Part shown: in pieces, positions 11,258-22,269 of the stretch
Numbering within the stretch: the first letter of the stretch is position 1
Layout of the letters: every line of letters starts with the position of its first letter
Origin: Adiantum capillus-veneris
Lineage: Eukaryota > Streptophyta > Polypodiopsida > Polypodiales > Pteridaceae
Assembly: GCA_014529385.2 (NCBI GenBank)
Contig: CM043969.1
Location: 25,933,946 to 25,997,945 of the forward strand
DNA: 64,000 nt
Reading direction: 5' to 3'
Notes under the pieces: model-generated
Told to the model about the DNA's origin: nothing
The model's database searches: none
Seen by the model: the letters and a program-made list of their open reading frames with translations, nothing else
Made by a program: the position numbers and the translations under genes

Positions 11258-11467
11258 TCCCCAAGGTGAAATGCTTGGTCTTATGAATTCTTGTTCAATA
11301 AGCTAACTAAGTTGTTCTTTTAATTCAATAGCTTCAGGGAAGGACATTTTGTAGGGTCTTTTTGAAATTGGTGCACTACCTGGAAAGGTTTCTATTTCGT
11401 GGTCTATATCCCTTGGAGGAGGTAAATTTGAGAGATCTTCCGGAAATATATCCAAAAATTCCATAAG

Positions 11468-12246
11468 CTATTCTGGAGTTGTGTTGTCCCTTGAATCATC
11501 TGTCTTATTAAGTTTTACTACAAAGATCTGTTGCCCCTTGTGTAACCCCTTCAGAAGTTGACTAGTCTTAACTAAATGAGCCTTAGGTTTCCCATTTGAT
11601 TCTTGTACTAATGTTTCTTTACCTAAGTGAGTTTTGAAGGTTAAGTTCCCTTGAGCACAGGGAATTTGGGCTTGATTTTTTATTAACCAATCCATTCCTA
11701 GAATACCATCATAGATTCCTACTGGTAGAGTCCGAAAATAAGATGAAGTAAGGATTCCTCCTAGTTCAAACTCAACTTCCCCAGCTGTAAATTGAGATAG
11801 AACCTCTTTCCCATTTGCTAGCTCTACCACTAATTTCTTGGTGGGATCTTGGTTCAATTTAAGTTTCCTTGAACATTTAGGGGAGAGAAAAGAGTGTGTG
11901 CTACCACAATCTATAAGTAGTTCAAATTGTTCACCTTCTTTGTTTGCAGTGGTTTGGATGATAGCATACTGTTGCCGAGCTCCAGGGTTATCAATGGAGG
12001 CAAAAAGAGTAGCTCTTTCATCTTCCTCATCCAGCAAGGTAGGCTCTCCTATTGCAGCATAAGCTCTGGCTCCTCTACCTCTTCCTCTGCCTCGTCCTCT
12101 ATTTCCTCTACCTCTTTGATTATTCCCTTGTCCTATCTGAGTCTGAGGAGTGGTTCCGGCAACAACTCTAGGATTTTGCCCCTCAGGGCATTGACTCCTA
12201 TAGTTTTCCATTCTATTGCATCCATAACATCTGATGTTTGGAAAAG
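11468..12246 (-). pseudogene. Chromovirus A nucleocapsid knuckle and aspartic protease
   Basis: Begins after a TAG (12247) in place of a Gln codon that is intact in C. The knuckle reads CYGCNRMENYRSQC: the His of CCHC is Tyr, also in C. A GRGRGRGRG basic tract follows. The protease core is LLIDCGSTHSFLS with GILGMDWL downstream. The active-site triad is Asp-Cys-Gly instead of the usual Asp-Ser/Thr-Gly, and C has the same change. The frame ends about 200 bp before the RT block. Confidence 0.85.
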
Positions 12247-12247
12247 T

Positions 12248-12907
12248 CTACTCTATAGTGGCTGTAGGTGACACTGCCCTTCGTTGATTTCCTTGGTTGT
12301 AATTTCCTCTTGCTCTTCCTCTAAAGTTATTGTAGTTGTAATAGCTCCTTGCAAGGGGGTTTCCTTCAGCTGCAAGTGGTTTAGCTCTTAGAAGAGCATC
12401 TTGAATAGAGATGGGTCTCATAGCTTCCAAGCTGGTACTTAAAGGTTTGTTTAGACCCTGACAGAAACATCGAGCAATCTTTTGTTCCATAGTCATTGGT
12501 GGTGCATAACATCGTAAAGACACATATTTGGTGTTGTACTCTTCCAAAGTAAGCCCTAACTGTTTGAGGGCGAAGAATTCATTCATTTTAATAGATTGGT
12601 GAGCTGCAGGAAGATATCTTTCTTTCACTGCCTGCTTCATTCTTTTCCAGGAGGGACTAATGGAAGGGTTATCTCTACAGTATTGTTTCCACCAGAGTTT
12701 TTCATCTCCGGTGAGTCGAAACATTCCTAACATTGCCTAATTTTCCGAAGCAGTTCGTGCTGCCAAGAAATAATCATCCATGGCGTCGAGGCAGTCTTCG
12801 GCGTCACGTTCTAAGTTGGCTCCCTCTCCCTTGAAAGTTGGGAGTTGAACTTGTTTTAACAGTAGTTTCTTTTCCTGGGTGGGAGTGTAGAGACTTTTTG
12901 CATTTCC
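12248..12907 (-). pseudogene. Chromovirus A gag, internal exon
   Basis: Recognised as a Retrotrans_gag domain by AMDDYFLAARTASE, LWWKQYCRDN, WKRMKQAVKERYLP, and the LRCYAPPMTMEQKIARCF stretch. A TAG (CAG in origin) interrupts it at about 12740. The open frame continues upstream past any ATG to 12907, where the minus strand has ACTCAG followed by GGAAAT, a splice-acceptor-like site. No plausible gag ATG lies upstream in this frame, which is why I infer a spliced first exon in the LTR. Confidence 0.8.
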
Positions 12908-13105
12908 CTGAGTTTGTAATTAATGAAAATCTTTTAGTGATAACACTACTTTTGTTTTCTCATGCCATTTTTCTAATCTAGATACTTTTAAAATAATGAA
13001 AACAGAAATTTGACAATCACTATCACCATCTCAATTAAACTACACAAATCATGTCATAAAACCATGATATATACAAGAGTTAATACAACACTCACTCATA
13101 GTATG

Positions 13106-13193
13106 TACAAGATGGACTCATACTATGTACAAGATGGACTCATGCTATATACAAGATGGACTCATACTATATACAAGATGGACTCATGCTATA
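13106..13193. repeat. 22-bp tandem repeat, 4 copies
   Basis: TACAAGATGGACTCAT plus CTATA/ACTATG alternate in four 22-bp units, with an A/G alternation giving a 44-bp higher-order period. Chromovirus C has a single unit at the matching place (near 52920), so A expanded it. It lies between the upstream reading frame and gag. Confidence 0.85.
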
Positions 13194-13209
13194 TACAATG
13201 TGTAACTCT

Positions 13210-13640
13210 CTATATCAAAATCCTCTTCAGCACCGGTGGGTCTGACAGGGGATCAAAAAATATGATATCTTTTGGTCCCCTAAATTTTGGGCCTACCCTC
13301 ATGGGCCTACTCCTACTTGGGTATATTACTTTGGCTAACTGATCATATACCCACTGATTTTGTGACACTTCTACCCCATCTATAGTAATGGTATGATCTG
13401 GATCTTCGGTCCCACTGAAAAAGAAAACTTCGATGGTCCGAAGTGTTTCTGCCCACTTGAGTCTTTTCAGATTGAGTGCCAATCCTTCTACCTATCCCGC
13501 ATCAATCAGGAAAATTCCACCAAACTGTGACCAGCTGATTCCCCATGTAGGAGGAGGGGAAAACATTACATCTAATAATTGCATGATGCTCTTGAGAAAT
13601 ACAAAGTTATTGGAGCTGCAAGGAGCCTTGAACATAATTG
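13210..13640 (-). pseudogene. Conserved reading frame upstream of gag in chromovirus A, unknown function
   Basis: About 140 codons, with one TAG near 13498, conserved at protein level with 52960-53410. Shared blocks include LKSIMQLL, GGIFLID, VEGLALNLKRL, FFSGTED, VSQNQWVYDQ and RPMRVGPKFRGPKD. It is in the same orientation as gag-pol but separated from it by 300 bp and a stop, and it is not part of the gag frame. I recognise no domain. It would sit in the intron of the proposed LTR-to-gag splice. The upstream end is lost at the element's break. Confidence 0.6.
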
Positions 13641-14155
13641 TATTCTACAATGTCTCTCTTGATGGGATAAACCATAATACAAAGCCTTTTGGAGGGGGGA
13701 CTGGCTCCATGCAAATCCGGTCCTCAAATGTTGTCAATAGCTTAATTTCTCTCTTTTGAAAGTATTTTTCATGCTATCTAACTAGGTGTTATGCTTTTTG
13801 TTGCTCTCTCCACCCAAGCACTCTTGTAATTCTCATTAGGAATCTATTCTAATGAAATGCCCACTATGTTCATGCTAATTTCCGCTACACACAAGTTTTT
13901 AGGCCATTAAATGTTACAAGTTGATACATAAAGAATGATAGACCATCATTGCTTATTGTAAATTGATAATGTAGCATGAGTATAATTGATAATAAAGATA
14001 GATTTTGATCACTAGATTGATATATAGAGAATTACTTGTGTATTTTGTTGCATAAATGGTTTTTGACCTCAAAATTGATAGATGAATTTGATATTGCCAA
14101 TAGATTAAACACATCTGCCACCCGCAGATTAAACACATTTGCCAGTAGATGATCC
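13641..14155. other. Unassigned AT-rich spacer
   Basis: No homology to chromovirus C and no convincing frame. It lies directly 5' of the hAT start and contains a short repeat (AGATTAAACACAT twice near 14103-14140). It may be the leader or terminal region of the hAT element, but I could not identify a TIR. Confidence 0.4.
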
Positions 14156-14840
14156 ATGTTCAGTATGGTCAAAGGACATGAGTGGAGTTATGTGCACGAG
14201 TTACATACCGAGAAGAATACATCTCAATTGAAATGCAAGTCTTGTGGCCACAAGTTTAGTGGTAATGTGACTAGAATAAAAGAGCATTTGTTTAAAGTCT
14301 TTGGCAATGTGTTGGAGTGTAAGTCTCAATTAGAATATATCCATGTTAGATTTTCCAAGTACTCTTCCACATCAAATAAGATTATTGGAGATAAATACAA
14401 AGGTGGTGCTCCTAAAGAAGTTCTAGTGGATATTGAAATGTCTATTGCCAATGAGAAGAAGAAGCAAGTGTATACACAAGCAAATGATCATACTCCTCAG
14501 TCAACTCATCTTGATGGTCCTGCTTCAACATTAGCAGTGGGCCCTAGCACAACTAAGGCCAGTCATCTAATGGAAAAATGCTATATGAGATGTTAGATAA
14601 GTAGTGGTTGATTGAGCTTCACTTGAAAAAGATGCAAGATTTTGTGGTGTGAGGTATACCATTCAATGCTATGCGCAACCCCATATTTCAAGATTCTTTG
14701 ATGAACATAGCCAAAAAAGGGTTTGTTCTTATTAAATACAACAATATGCACACATAGTATATTTTAGATAAAGTGAAAGACAGTACAGAAACCATCCTCA
14801 AGCACATGTGGTAGACTTTGTTCCTGCATATGGCTGCATT
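14156..14840 (+). pseudogene. hAT transposase piece 1: BED finger and N-terminal linker
   Basis: Opens with ATG and runs 146 codons: HEWSYVHEL, then a BED-type zinc finger with CKSC and RIKEHLFK (C-x2-C ... H) followed by LEC. After a stop at 14594 the frame shifts, and the next blocks (KKMQDFVV, GIPFNAMRNP, DSLMNIAKKGF) match the region that precedes DUF659 in plant hAT transposases. The BED domain binds the element's own termini. The reading stops at a hairpin insertion at 14841. Confidence 0.85.
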
Positions 14841-15276
14841 CATTAGGCAAAATTTGGACTCACAAAGGGGCCCTTTAAGGAGTTTGACTTTACCTCTCTC
14901 TACCAAAACGGGCGCATGGATAAATTTTTGGAAATAAACTCCAAAGTTGGCGGAGGTTTGACAGTTAGAATGTCCTATTCAAGCTCTATCTATTGATATA
15001 TAGCATGCCATGAGATTCCTCATATTTTAGAAGATTCTTTTTTTGATTCACCTATGACATCATAGGTGAATCAAAAAAAGAATCTTCTAAAATATGAGGA
15101 ATATCATGGCATGCTATATATCAGTAGATAGAGCTTGAAGAGGACATTCTAACTGTCAAACTTCCGCCAACTTTGGAGTTTATTTGCAAAAATTTATCCA
15201 TGTGTCCGTTTTGGTAGAGAGAGGTAAAGTCAAACTCCTTAAAGGGCCCCTTTGTGAGTCCAAATTTTGCCTAATG
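14841..15276. repeat. 436-bp foldback element (near-perfect palindrome)
   Basis: Two arms of 217 bp (14841-15057 and 15060-15276) are nearly exact inverse complements with a 2-base loop (CA at 15058). The outer ends are CATTAGGC and GCCTAATG. Removing it restores the hAT reading from YGCI to the DUF659 block, so it is an insertion into the hAT gene. Part of the arm (about 14905-15030) resembles the MITE at 32342-32663. The TSD is unclear (GCATT is seen on both sides, offset by 3 bp). Confidence 0.9.
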
Positions 15277-15412
15277 ATAGCATTATATGGATGGACTAAC
15301 TATCAAGAAGATGCTAATCAATGTGATTCTTATCAATCCTAGAGGGTCCATGTTCATAGAAGTTATTGAAACCTTTTTGAAAGAGAATATGAGAGGCTAA
15401 CTAGCAAGGGTA
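15277..15412 (+). pseudogene. hAT transposase piece 2: DUF659-like block
   Basis: Reads LYGWTN, then after a frameshift MLINVILINPRGSMFIEVIE, matching the conserved plant hAT pattern DGWT...LINV...NPRGxxF. It follows the hairpin and is cut at 15412 by the Mutator-like element. Confidence 0.82.
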
Positions 15413-15427
15413 TACGAGCGTGCAATA

Positions 15428-15560
15428 CATTAGGAAGGGAATGGGGTATTGGAGGGCCTCTTTATTTGGCAGTTTAAGGAAATATTTAAAACTTAATCAA
15501 GCTTTGACCGAGGGCTAGAATGGTGGGGTAGATAGCCTAGACATGCCTTTATAAAAATAC
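15428..15560 (+). repeat. Left terminal inverted repeat of Mutator-like element
   Basis: GGAATGGGGTAT and GAGGGCCTCTTTATTTG are shared in inverse with the right end, and CTTTATAAAAA (15549) is a TATA-like box pointing inward. A third copy in direct orientation lies at 17628-17740. Confidence 0.65.
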
Positions 15561-15870
15561 TTCTGCTTATTTTCTTGGAGAATATATACAGATTTTACTA
15601 GATCTGGTTGGAGTTACTCTCCCCCCAAAAGCACCTTTTCAATTTTCAAATATTAAAAGTTTCCCTCTCTTGTCCCCTCTTTGTCTTCTCTCTCTTCTTA
15701 TTTCTCCCCCTCCAAAAGTTTCCCAAGCTCTCTTTCTCTCCCCTCAGCTACTGAAAAGTGAAAATCTGCAATCTTTATCCCCACTCTCTCTCTAAAACAC
15801 CCTGACATCTCTCTCTCCTCCTCTTCTCATGCTAGGGCATCTTTTTGTAAAGTAGCCTATCGCAAATCAT

Positions 15871-16145
15871 TCTACCTCTGTAACATCTCCTTCTAGATTT
15901 TCAACATCTTCCTCCATAGCTACAACATATCCTTCTAAACCTGCAACCTCTTCCTCCATAGCTACCGCATCTCCTTGTAAACCTGCAACCTCTTTCTCCA
16001 TAGCTCCAACAGCTTCTCTTCCAAATCTGGAACCTCTTTCTCCATAGATCCAATAGCTTCTCTTCAAGATCTGCAACCTCTTTCTCCATAGCTCCAACAT
16101 CACATTCTAGATCTACAAGTTCTATCTCCGTAGCTCCAACTTCTA
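15871..16145 (-). repeat. 42-44-bp tandem repeat coding for a coiled coil (minus)
   Basis: TCCATAG recurs at 15913, 15955, 15997, 16041, 16085 and, as TCCGTAG, at 16127. Units of 42 bp encode 14 residues, two heptads of the type AMEEEVAGLEGDV, with hydrophobic a/d positions. The two 44-bp steps shift the frame, so the open frame switches between 15867-16103 and 15901-16176. It looks like a fragment of a coiled-coil gene carried by the element; family not recognised. Confidence 0.7.
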
Positions 16146-16299
16146 GATTCCCAGTCCACTTTTGCTCTCTTCCCAAGCTTGCATCTCTCTTTTAAGTTCC
16201 ATAACCTCTTTCTTGACGTGCAATATCAACTTTCCTACTCTAGCTCCCTATATCCTTTCAAAATCGTTTTCATAGTTGCTGCAACATCTCCTTATTTAC

Positions 16300-17627
16300 T
16301 GTGTGTATGCGTGTGTGTGTGAACTATGCACTATGCAAGTAATTTCTAGCAAGAGTGTACTTCCTCATAGCTACCCAGCAAAGGATTACAATGCAGTATA
16401 GATCTACTATACATGGTGCCAATGTAGCAGAATGCAAGGGGTGTATGTAAGTCTTATGAAGGGTCACAAGTTTTCAATGTTGGCAAAGGATCCTAAGGTA
16501 AGTGTCAGTTCTTGCAAAGCATGTGTGGTTAGTGTATTTTTTCCATGAATGACTTATTAGAGCTCTTTTTTCTTTGAAATTAGAAGGATCCTTTATTAAT
16601 CATCTCTTGTTTTAGCAAATTCTCCTATATTCAACAACATTGAAAATTGGTACTAGTGCCTCCAAAAGAATTATTTGAAAGTTGTTGTCAATGGTTGGAA
16701 AACTTGACTCCAATGCATTTCAGTAATGAAGGCAACAATATGGGTTGGTCTAAATTCAACAATGTTTAAATACTTGCTCTTGGAAGAGGTAAAGTTGTAA
16801 TGTTTATATTGCAATCAAGTTCACTTATGGATTTAAGAAACTCACATTGTATTTGATTCTGATATTGTAGATCCATGTGTTCACTTTTGATCTGCAGAAG
16901 GTGTAGTGCAAAAGTTAATAACGTGGAATTTCATGCCTACAATATTTGAAAAGTCAAGCCCTAGTGAGATATAATCGGTCACTTTGTGGCTCAATTGCAG
17001 ACCAAGAACCAACCAAGCCAAGATGGACATTCAAGTGTGGAACCAAATCTCAACAACCAAGAATTGGTTGAAAGTGTCTGCTAAACTTACAGTTGCAAAG
17101 AAAGGTACTGCAAATGGAAGGCAAGACGAAGGGGCCAAAAGACAGAGCAATAGAGTGGTAGTGAGAGAGAGAGAGAGCCTAGCTTTGTTTCCCATGTACG
17201 AAACATTTAAATGCACCACTCATATGCTAAGCGAGTGGGCTCATGTAATTGATTAAGGCAATACAATTTTTACCATCTTATTGTGTCATCTCTTTACTTG
17301 CACTAAACTTTGTCATTGTTTTGAAGTTACTTTATATTGTCATTCAAATAGTGGTTAGCTATGTGCACTTGTCTTGAAATACTATTGTTTCTCTCAATTT
17401 TTAGGCCCCACAGAAATTTGTGTTGAGAATCAAGTTAGCCAATAACTTTTTTCATTGATACATTCTTGTATATAATAGGATATCAATAGCGGCTGGTGAA
17501 GGGATGGTCAAAAGGCACCATAAAACAAAGGAAATATCATTATTCATATTTCTAAATAAAGGGCATCTAAATCTAAAATATGAACAAGAAACATATAGTT
17601 GCTAATAGTACAATCAACCTTTATAGA
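16300..17627. other. Interior of Mutator-like element, no recognised gene
   Basis: A short frame at 16984-17256 (90 codons, plus) has basic C-terminal content but matches nothing I know. Possible splice sites (AAGGTAAGTGTCAG near 16495) hint at captured exons. A short (TG)n tract lies at 16302-16321. Confidence 0.35.
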
Positions 17628-17740
17628 AATTAGGAAGAAAATGGGATATAGGAGGGCCTCTTATTTGGAATTTTAAGTATATACTTAAAACTTAATGAAT
17701 CTTTGAACAAATTTTAGAATGGTGGGGGAGGTGGTGGACT
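17628..17740 (+). repeat. Internal direct copy of the MULE terminus
   Basis: AGGAAGAAAATGGGATATAGGAGGGCCTC... aligns with 15431-15540 in the same orientation, including ACTTAAAACTTAATGAATC and GAATGGTGGGG. It may mark the start of a second nested element sharing the right end at 22408. Confidence 0.65.
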
Positions 17741-18053
17741 TTAGGACATATGCACAAAAGTTCCTTGGAACAAGTTAGTGGCTTAGACCACGCATGTCAT
17801 GGTAGATTTTGATAATCTCACCATAACTTATGTATACAACATGAAATATTCATGGAAGTATAGTAAGTACTTAAAACTTAATGAATCTTTGACCAAATTT
17901 CAAAATGGTGGGGGAGGTGGTGGACTTTAGGACATATGCACAAAAGTTCCTTGGATCAAGTTAGTGGCTTAGACCATGCACTTCATGGTAGATTTTGGTA
18001 ATCTCACCATAACTGATGTATACATATGAAATATTGATGGAAATATAGTCTTA
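17682..18053. repeat. Tandem duplication, 186-bp unit, 2 copies
   Basis: TACTTAAAACTTAATGAATCTT starts at 17682 and 17868. The two units are about 90 percent alike by eye, including GGTGGGGGAGGTGGTGGACTT and the block beginning GGCTTAGACCA. Confidence 0.9.
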
Positions 18054-18539
18054 ATATGTCAAAAACATGATAAGACTCATATTTTGATTTGAAAGGACCC
18101 AAAAAAAATATTTTTGAGAAAATAGAAGTTTATGCAATAGTTGCAGTTTATTGCTGAGCTTAAATGAGTATTGAATTCCATCAATCTTTATTGACATATC
18201 GTAGAAGCTTCACATTTGTACTACATACTTAAAAATGGTATTTTCAAAATAAATTGAGCCAATTTAAGAAATACATGACCTATATTCATGACTTAGTGTA
18301 AATTCTTGCGATTTAACTAATTATTCCATTGAAGATGAACATGGGAATGCATTAAATATGGACCTTGATTTACCTTTGTAATTTTTATTTTAGGAAATCA
18401 GATTTTTAAGACCCCCATAATGAGGAGAAGCCATCGTAAATGAGAGAAATCACTCACCGGAAAACTAAAATAGCTCGTCAAAACACCAAAAATGCTCACC
18501 TGAATATTCCCATTTGTAAGAATATATTTGCTAGATTAT

Positions 18540-18802
18540 GGCTGAAAGAACGGAACTTTCCATGCGAGGTCATGTTCTTGGGGTAGGTTACGACCAAATC
18601 ATGCCTATTTTGCACCAAAAAACCCGACCAGGTGGGTTTTTGGGACCCGAGGGGCCCGGATCTAGCCCTGTGTGCCACGGCGCAAAAATGGCGGTCAAAC
18701 AGGCCATTTTTGCGTCGTGGCACACGAGGCTAGATCCGGGCCCCTCGGATCCCAAAAACCCACCTGGCCGGGTTCTTTGGTGCAAAATAGGCATGATTTG
18801 GC
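18540..18802. repeat. GC-rich inverted repeat (foldback 1)
   Basis: Left arm 18581-18692 and right arm 18701-18802 are inverse complements around a short loop. Arm landmarks are GGGTTTTTGGGACCC and AGGGGCCCGGATCTAG. Base composition is far richer in GC than the surroundings. A third partial arm lies at 18803-18890. Confidence 0.88.
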
Positions 18803-18893
18803 CGCCATTTTTGCATCGTGGTGCACGAGGCTAGATTCGGGCCCCTCGGGTCTCAAAAACCCACCCCCCGACTAGGTTCTTTGGTGAAAAATA

Positions 18894-19196
18894 GTACATG
18901 CTACATTTTTGGAGAGAAAGAGTGGAACTTTCCATGCGAGGTCATGTTCCCGGGGTAGATTACGACCAAATCACACCTATTTTTCACCAAAGAACCCGGT
19001 CGGGTGGGTTTTCGAGACCCGAGGGGCCCGGATCTAGCCCCGTGCACCACCGCATGAAAATGGTCCCTCGGGTCTCGAAAACCCACCCGACCGGGTTCTT
19101 TGGTGCAAAATAGGCGTGATTTGGCCGTAATCTATGCCGGGAACATGACCTCGCATGGAAAGTTCCATTCTTTCTCTCCAAAAATGTAGCATGTAC
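18894..19196. repeat. 303-bp inverted-repeat element (foldback 2, MITE-like)
   Basis: The left end GTACATGCTACATTTTTGG and the right end CCAAAAATGTAGCATGTAC are exact inverse complements, and the arms match for more than 120 bp each. It shares arm sequence with foldback 1, so the two form a local family. Reading frames inside these arms are artefacts of the repeat. Confidence 0.88.
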
Positions 19197-19200
19197 CTTG

Positions 19201-21629
19201 ATCGTGGTGCAAAAAAAGCTCACACTTTGATGGACCCAACAAGTCTCCAATGCAACACATTCTTCCAAGTCTTTTTTGAAGTGACCCCATTTTCTCAGAT
19301 AAGTAGACTTCTTACAAAGAGGGTACACAAGATTAGACCCTTAGTGAACATGCCAAAGAAAGTTTAAAAGAGGAAGTGTAATATTGCTCAAACCATAGAT
19401 GAACAAACAATTGTAGAGAGTGAAGAAAAAAAAGTACAAGAATGATGTCTTTGCATGGAAACAACAATCACCTCCTCCCACACCACCATTGAATAAGAAG
19501 AACAGGAAATGGAGAGTCATCATAATGGCTTTGCATGATATAGAAAAATATTAAAGAGCATGAATCCCATAATACCCAAAGCTCCATACTAAAGGCTGAA
19601 TCTTGAAATAATTAAGAATTTTCCTGTACTACTAGAGTCCAACAGTCTTTGGAATGTCATTGACAAAGAGAAATTGATGACCCTTTATCACCATTGCAAA
19701 CAAAGTGAGTAGATGAAAGTGTGGAACCTCCTCCATCACCTCTCTTTATCTAGTACTTAAGTTATGTTGTCCATCAGGTTAGAGTCATGTAGGAGTGCAA
19801 GCTTCATTGAGGATTCTTCATGCTCACTTATAGATCTTCAACCTCCCTATCTCTCTTCATCCTCTTTCCTTTGTTCTTATTTCTCTCTCTGTCCTCAAGC
19901 ACTAGAAAATCTAGGTCCATGTCCCAATTAGGAAAGTGGATACCTATACACTTCATGCCCAAGTTGATGAGGCCATTGTGATCATCTACCTTGGAGTCCC
20001 TCTTAGAAATCCCTTTGACAAATTTCAAATAAAAAATTCTTGTGAGTTTTGTACATATGCTTTAGAAAATCAATTGATAATTATATGGTGTAAGCTCTTT
20101 AAAATGATTCGTATTGACACATGTGTGCCTACATGTAGTACTAATTAGAATTCACTTAATTACTAAAAATTGAGTTGAAAATTTATTTTTTGTGGAGAAG
20201 ATAAATAGAGAACTAAACTTGTGTACTTGCACAATAATACAACTCTTGGATGTCATTCTCTAAGAATTAATTACTTTTAAGATTGAAACACCTAGAACTT
20301 GAAAAATTCATGAAATACCAAAATCACACCAAAATTGAATTAAAGATTAAAAAAACTTAAATTCAACTTTACAAAAAGTTATGCACAGAGTTGGGATGCA
20401 ATACAAGTTTTCATTAAGATAATGCCCCGTGGTTGAGCTTGTACAATGATACATCATGGGAATGAGATGTGCTTACAAGTACAAACCTTCTCTTCTCCTG
20501 ACCTTACAATTTTTCTATTCACTCAAAAGGAATTCTATTCAAGGACTGAGGTACTTGTAAAAATTGTAAAGATGTCAGTCATCATTGAAACAGCTATTAG
20601 GCACAATATCAGTGTGGGGGAATATTTGAAGGTCCATGAGCTCCTCAAAAACAATATCGAAGTTGAGCACCTCCCATACTCCCATTCTTCACTTTCAGCT
20701 TCAGTATGGAAATTTCATTGACAAGCCTTCATTTACAGATTGGTATTTGCATACCAATTTTTGCCAATAATAGAGCATTTGATGTGGCATAGCATGGCCA
20801 TACAAGAATCTCTCTTGTGAGGGAATATCTCAATGTAAACACTCTGCATATATTAACTTGCCAACACCCGCATGGATAGATTCCATTGGCTCCCACTCTG
20901 CAAAGTTAGACGAAAAATATATGAAGGAAAAACACACCAAATTATGCATGTATTGAAACAAGCTAAGAGGTAAAAGCATAAATGGTACAATCCAAAAAAA
21001 TTAAATATAATCAGAACATGTACACTTTTCAAGAAACCTAGGTTGAGGCAAAGACATGTCAAGCACCAACAGAGAAGCTATATACACATGTTGTACCTTC
21101 GTAGACGCTTGCCATCTTGAGTTTGCTTGAAACCCACAATCTTCCCCTTCCAATGATGTGTCTGAGAAGCCATATATTTGCTTTACACCTTGTGTAAACT
21201 CCATGAACTTGGCTGCATTTTCACCCACTTGCAAGCGAAGAATCACTATCCTCTTGCATATTGTTGTAACTTATTGAGTCAATAACACTCCCACATTGAT
21301 GAGCACCTAAAGAATCCATGAAAGCAATGTAACACACTCTGTGACAAAAATGAATATTAGTTTATATACATGATTTTTATTAGTGCAAGGTGACAAGAAA
21401 TACAAAGATATATACAAAGACAGACAATGACACTGCAACAAATCTCTACAAGAAAGATGGAAACAGAAACTAGTATGGTGAGTGAGCAAAGATACAAGAA
21501 CATTGAAAATAGGAATGAAGCTGACTGTTCTTACCAACACATATGCTGAAGAAGCCTAGCAATCTTACCCAACAATGCTCCTATTCAAAATCTCCAAAAG
21601 ATGTGGATGAGTGAGGGGAGATCATTTCA
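19201..21629. other. Unassigned stretch in Mutator-like element
   Basis: No recognised domain. Two short frames were inspected: 20446-20721 (plus, 91 codons) and 21001-21246 (minus, 81 codons, with AAKFMEFTQGVKQIYGF). The latter is preceded by a possible acceptor and followed by a GT, so it could be a captured exon, but I cannot support this further. Confidence 0.35.
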
Positions 21630-21985
21630 GATCTAGATGAGGAACAAAGACCGTGGAAGGTGTTGATGAAGATACTCAAGAAGCAACCACTGCTTCAGAT
21701 CTATACTTTCATGTCGAGGTTTGAAGGCGAGATTAAGTGATTAACCTCACCTTCACACCTAGATGAGGAAGAAGGATCAAAGAAGGTGTCGATGAGGATA
21801 CTCCAAAAGCAGTTGTGTTGTAGATCTGTAGCTTTCCATAGAGGTGTGAAGGTGAAGCTAAGTGATCAATGGAGAAGGGAGGTGTTGCTGAAGATACCAT
21901 AGAATTATCCAATGTTGTAGATCAGTAGAGGTGTGAAGGTGAGGCTGACTGATCAATGGATAAGGGAGGTTTCAAACCTCTGCTA
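21630..21985. repeat. Degenerate tandem repeat, about 126-bp unit
   Basis: AGATGAGGAA occurs at 21635 and 21761, and the blocks GTCGATGAGGATACT and GGTGTGAAGGTGA recur through a third partial unit. It lies inside the right end of the Mutator-like element, before its TC/GA-rich leader. Confidence 0.7.
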
Positions 21986-22269
21986 CAAAAGGTATTTGGA
22001 CGGAAAAGTGGGCTTGAAGAGGGAGATTCAAGTCTCATAGCTAGAGGGGAGAGAGAGTAGATGTAGCAGCCTTAGAGAGAGTAAATAGGAGAGATAATTT
22101 CAGCACGCTTTTTGAAAGACCCCCTTTTAGGGAGGAAGGTGGGGGGAGTCAATAGCCTCTAGAGAGATAAAGAGTGGGTTTTTACCCCAGCTTTATAAAA
22201 AAGTTGCAAATTTTCTTATTTTCCTGTTTTATTAGTAAAGAAAAGACCCCTCCACCTCTAGGCTATAAG

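Larger units (their letters stand above)
5113..13640 (-). mobile_element. Ty3/gypsy chromovirus A, degenerate, 5' LTR missing
   Basis: Minus-strand order: an upstream reading frame (13640-13210), gag exon 2, protease, RT, RNase H, integrase with chromodomain (ends 8659), PPT, then a long 3' LTR (8622 down to 5113) broken by the copia element. Homology to chromovirus C (48473-53410) stops at about 13640, where unrelated DNA begins, so the 5' LTR was lost. Nonsense codons interrupt gag, the gag/protease border and integrase; the element is defective. The chromodomain and integrase-last order place it among chromoviruses (Tekay/Galadriel-like; exact clade not determined). Confidence 0.92.

Noticed and set aside
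18538-19328. Overlapping frames on both strands in the GC-rich foldbacks
   Set aside because: Same peptide appears on both strands because of the palindrome; no coding evidence.
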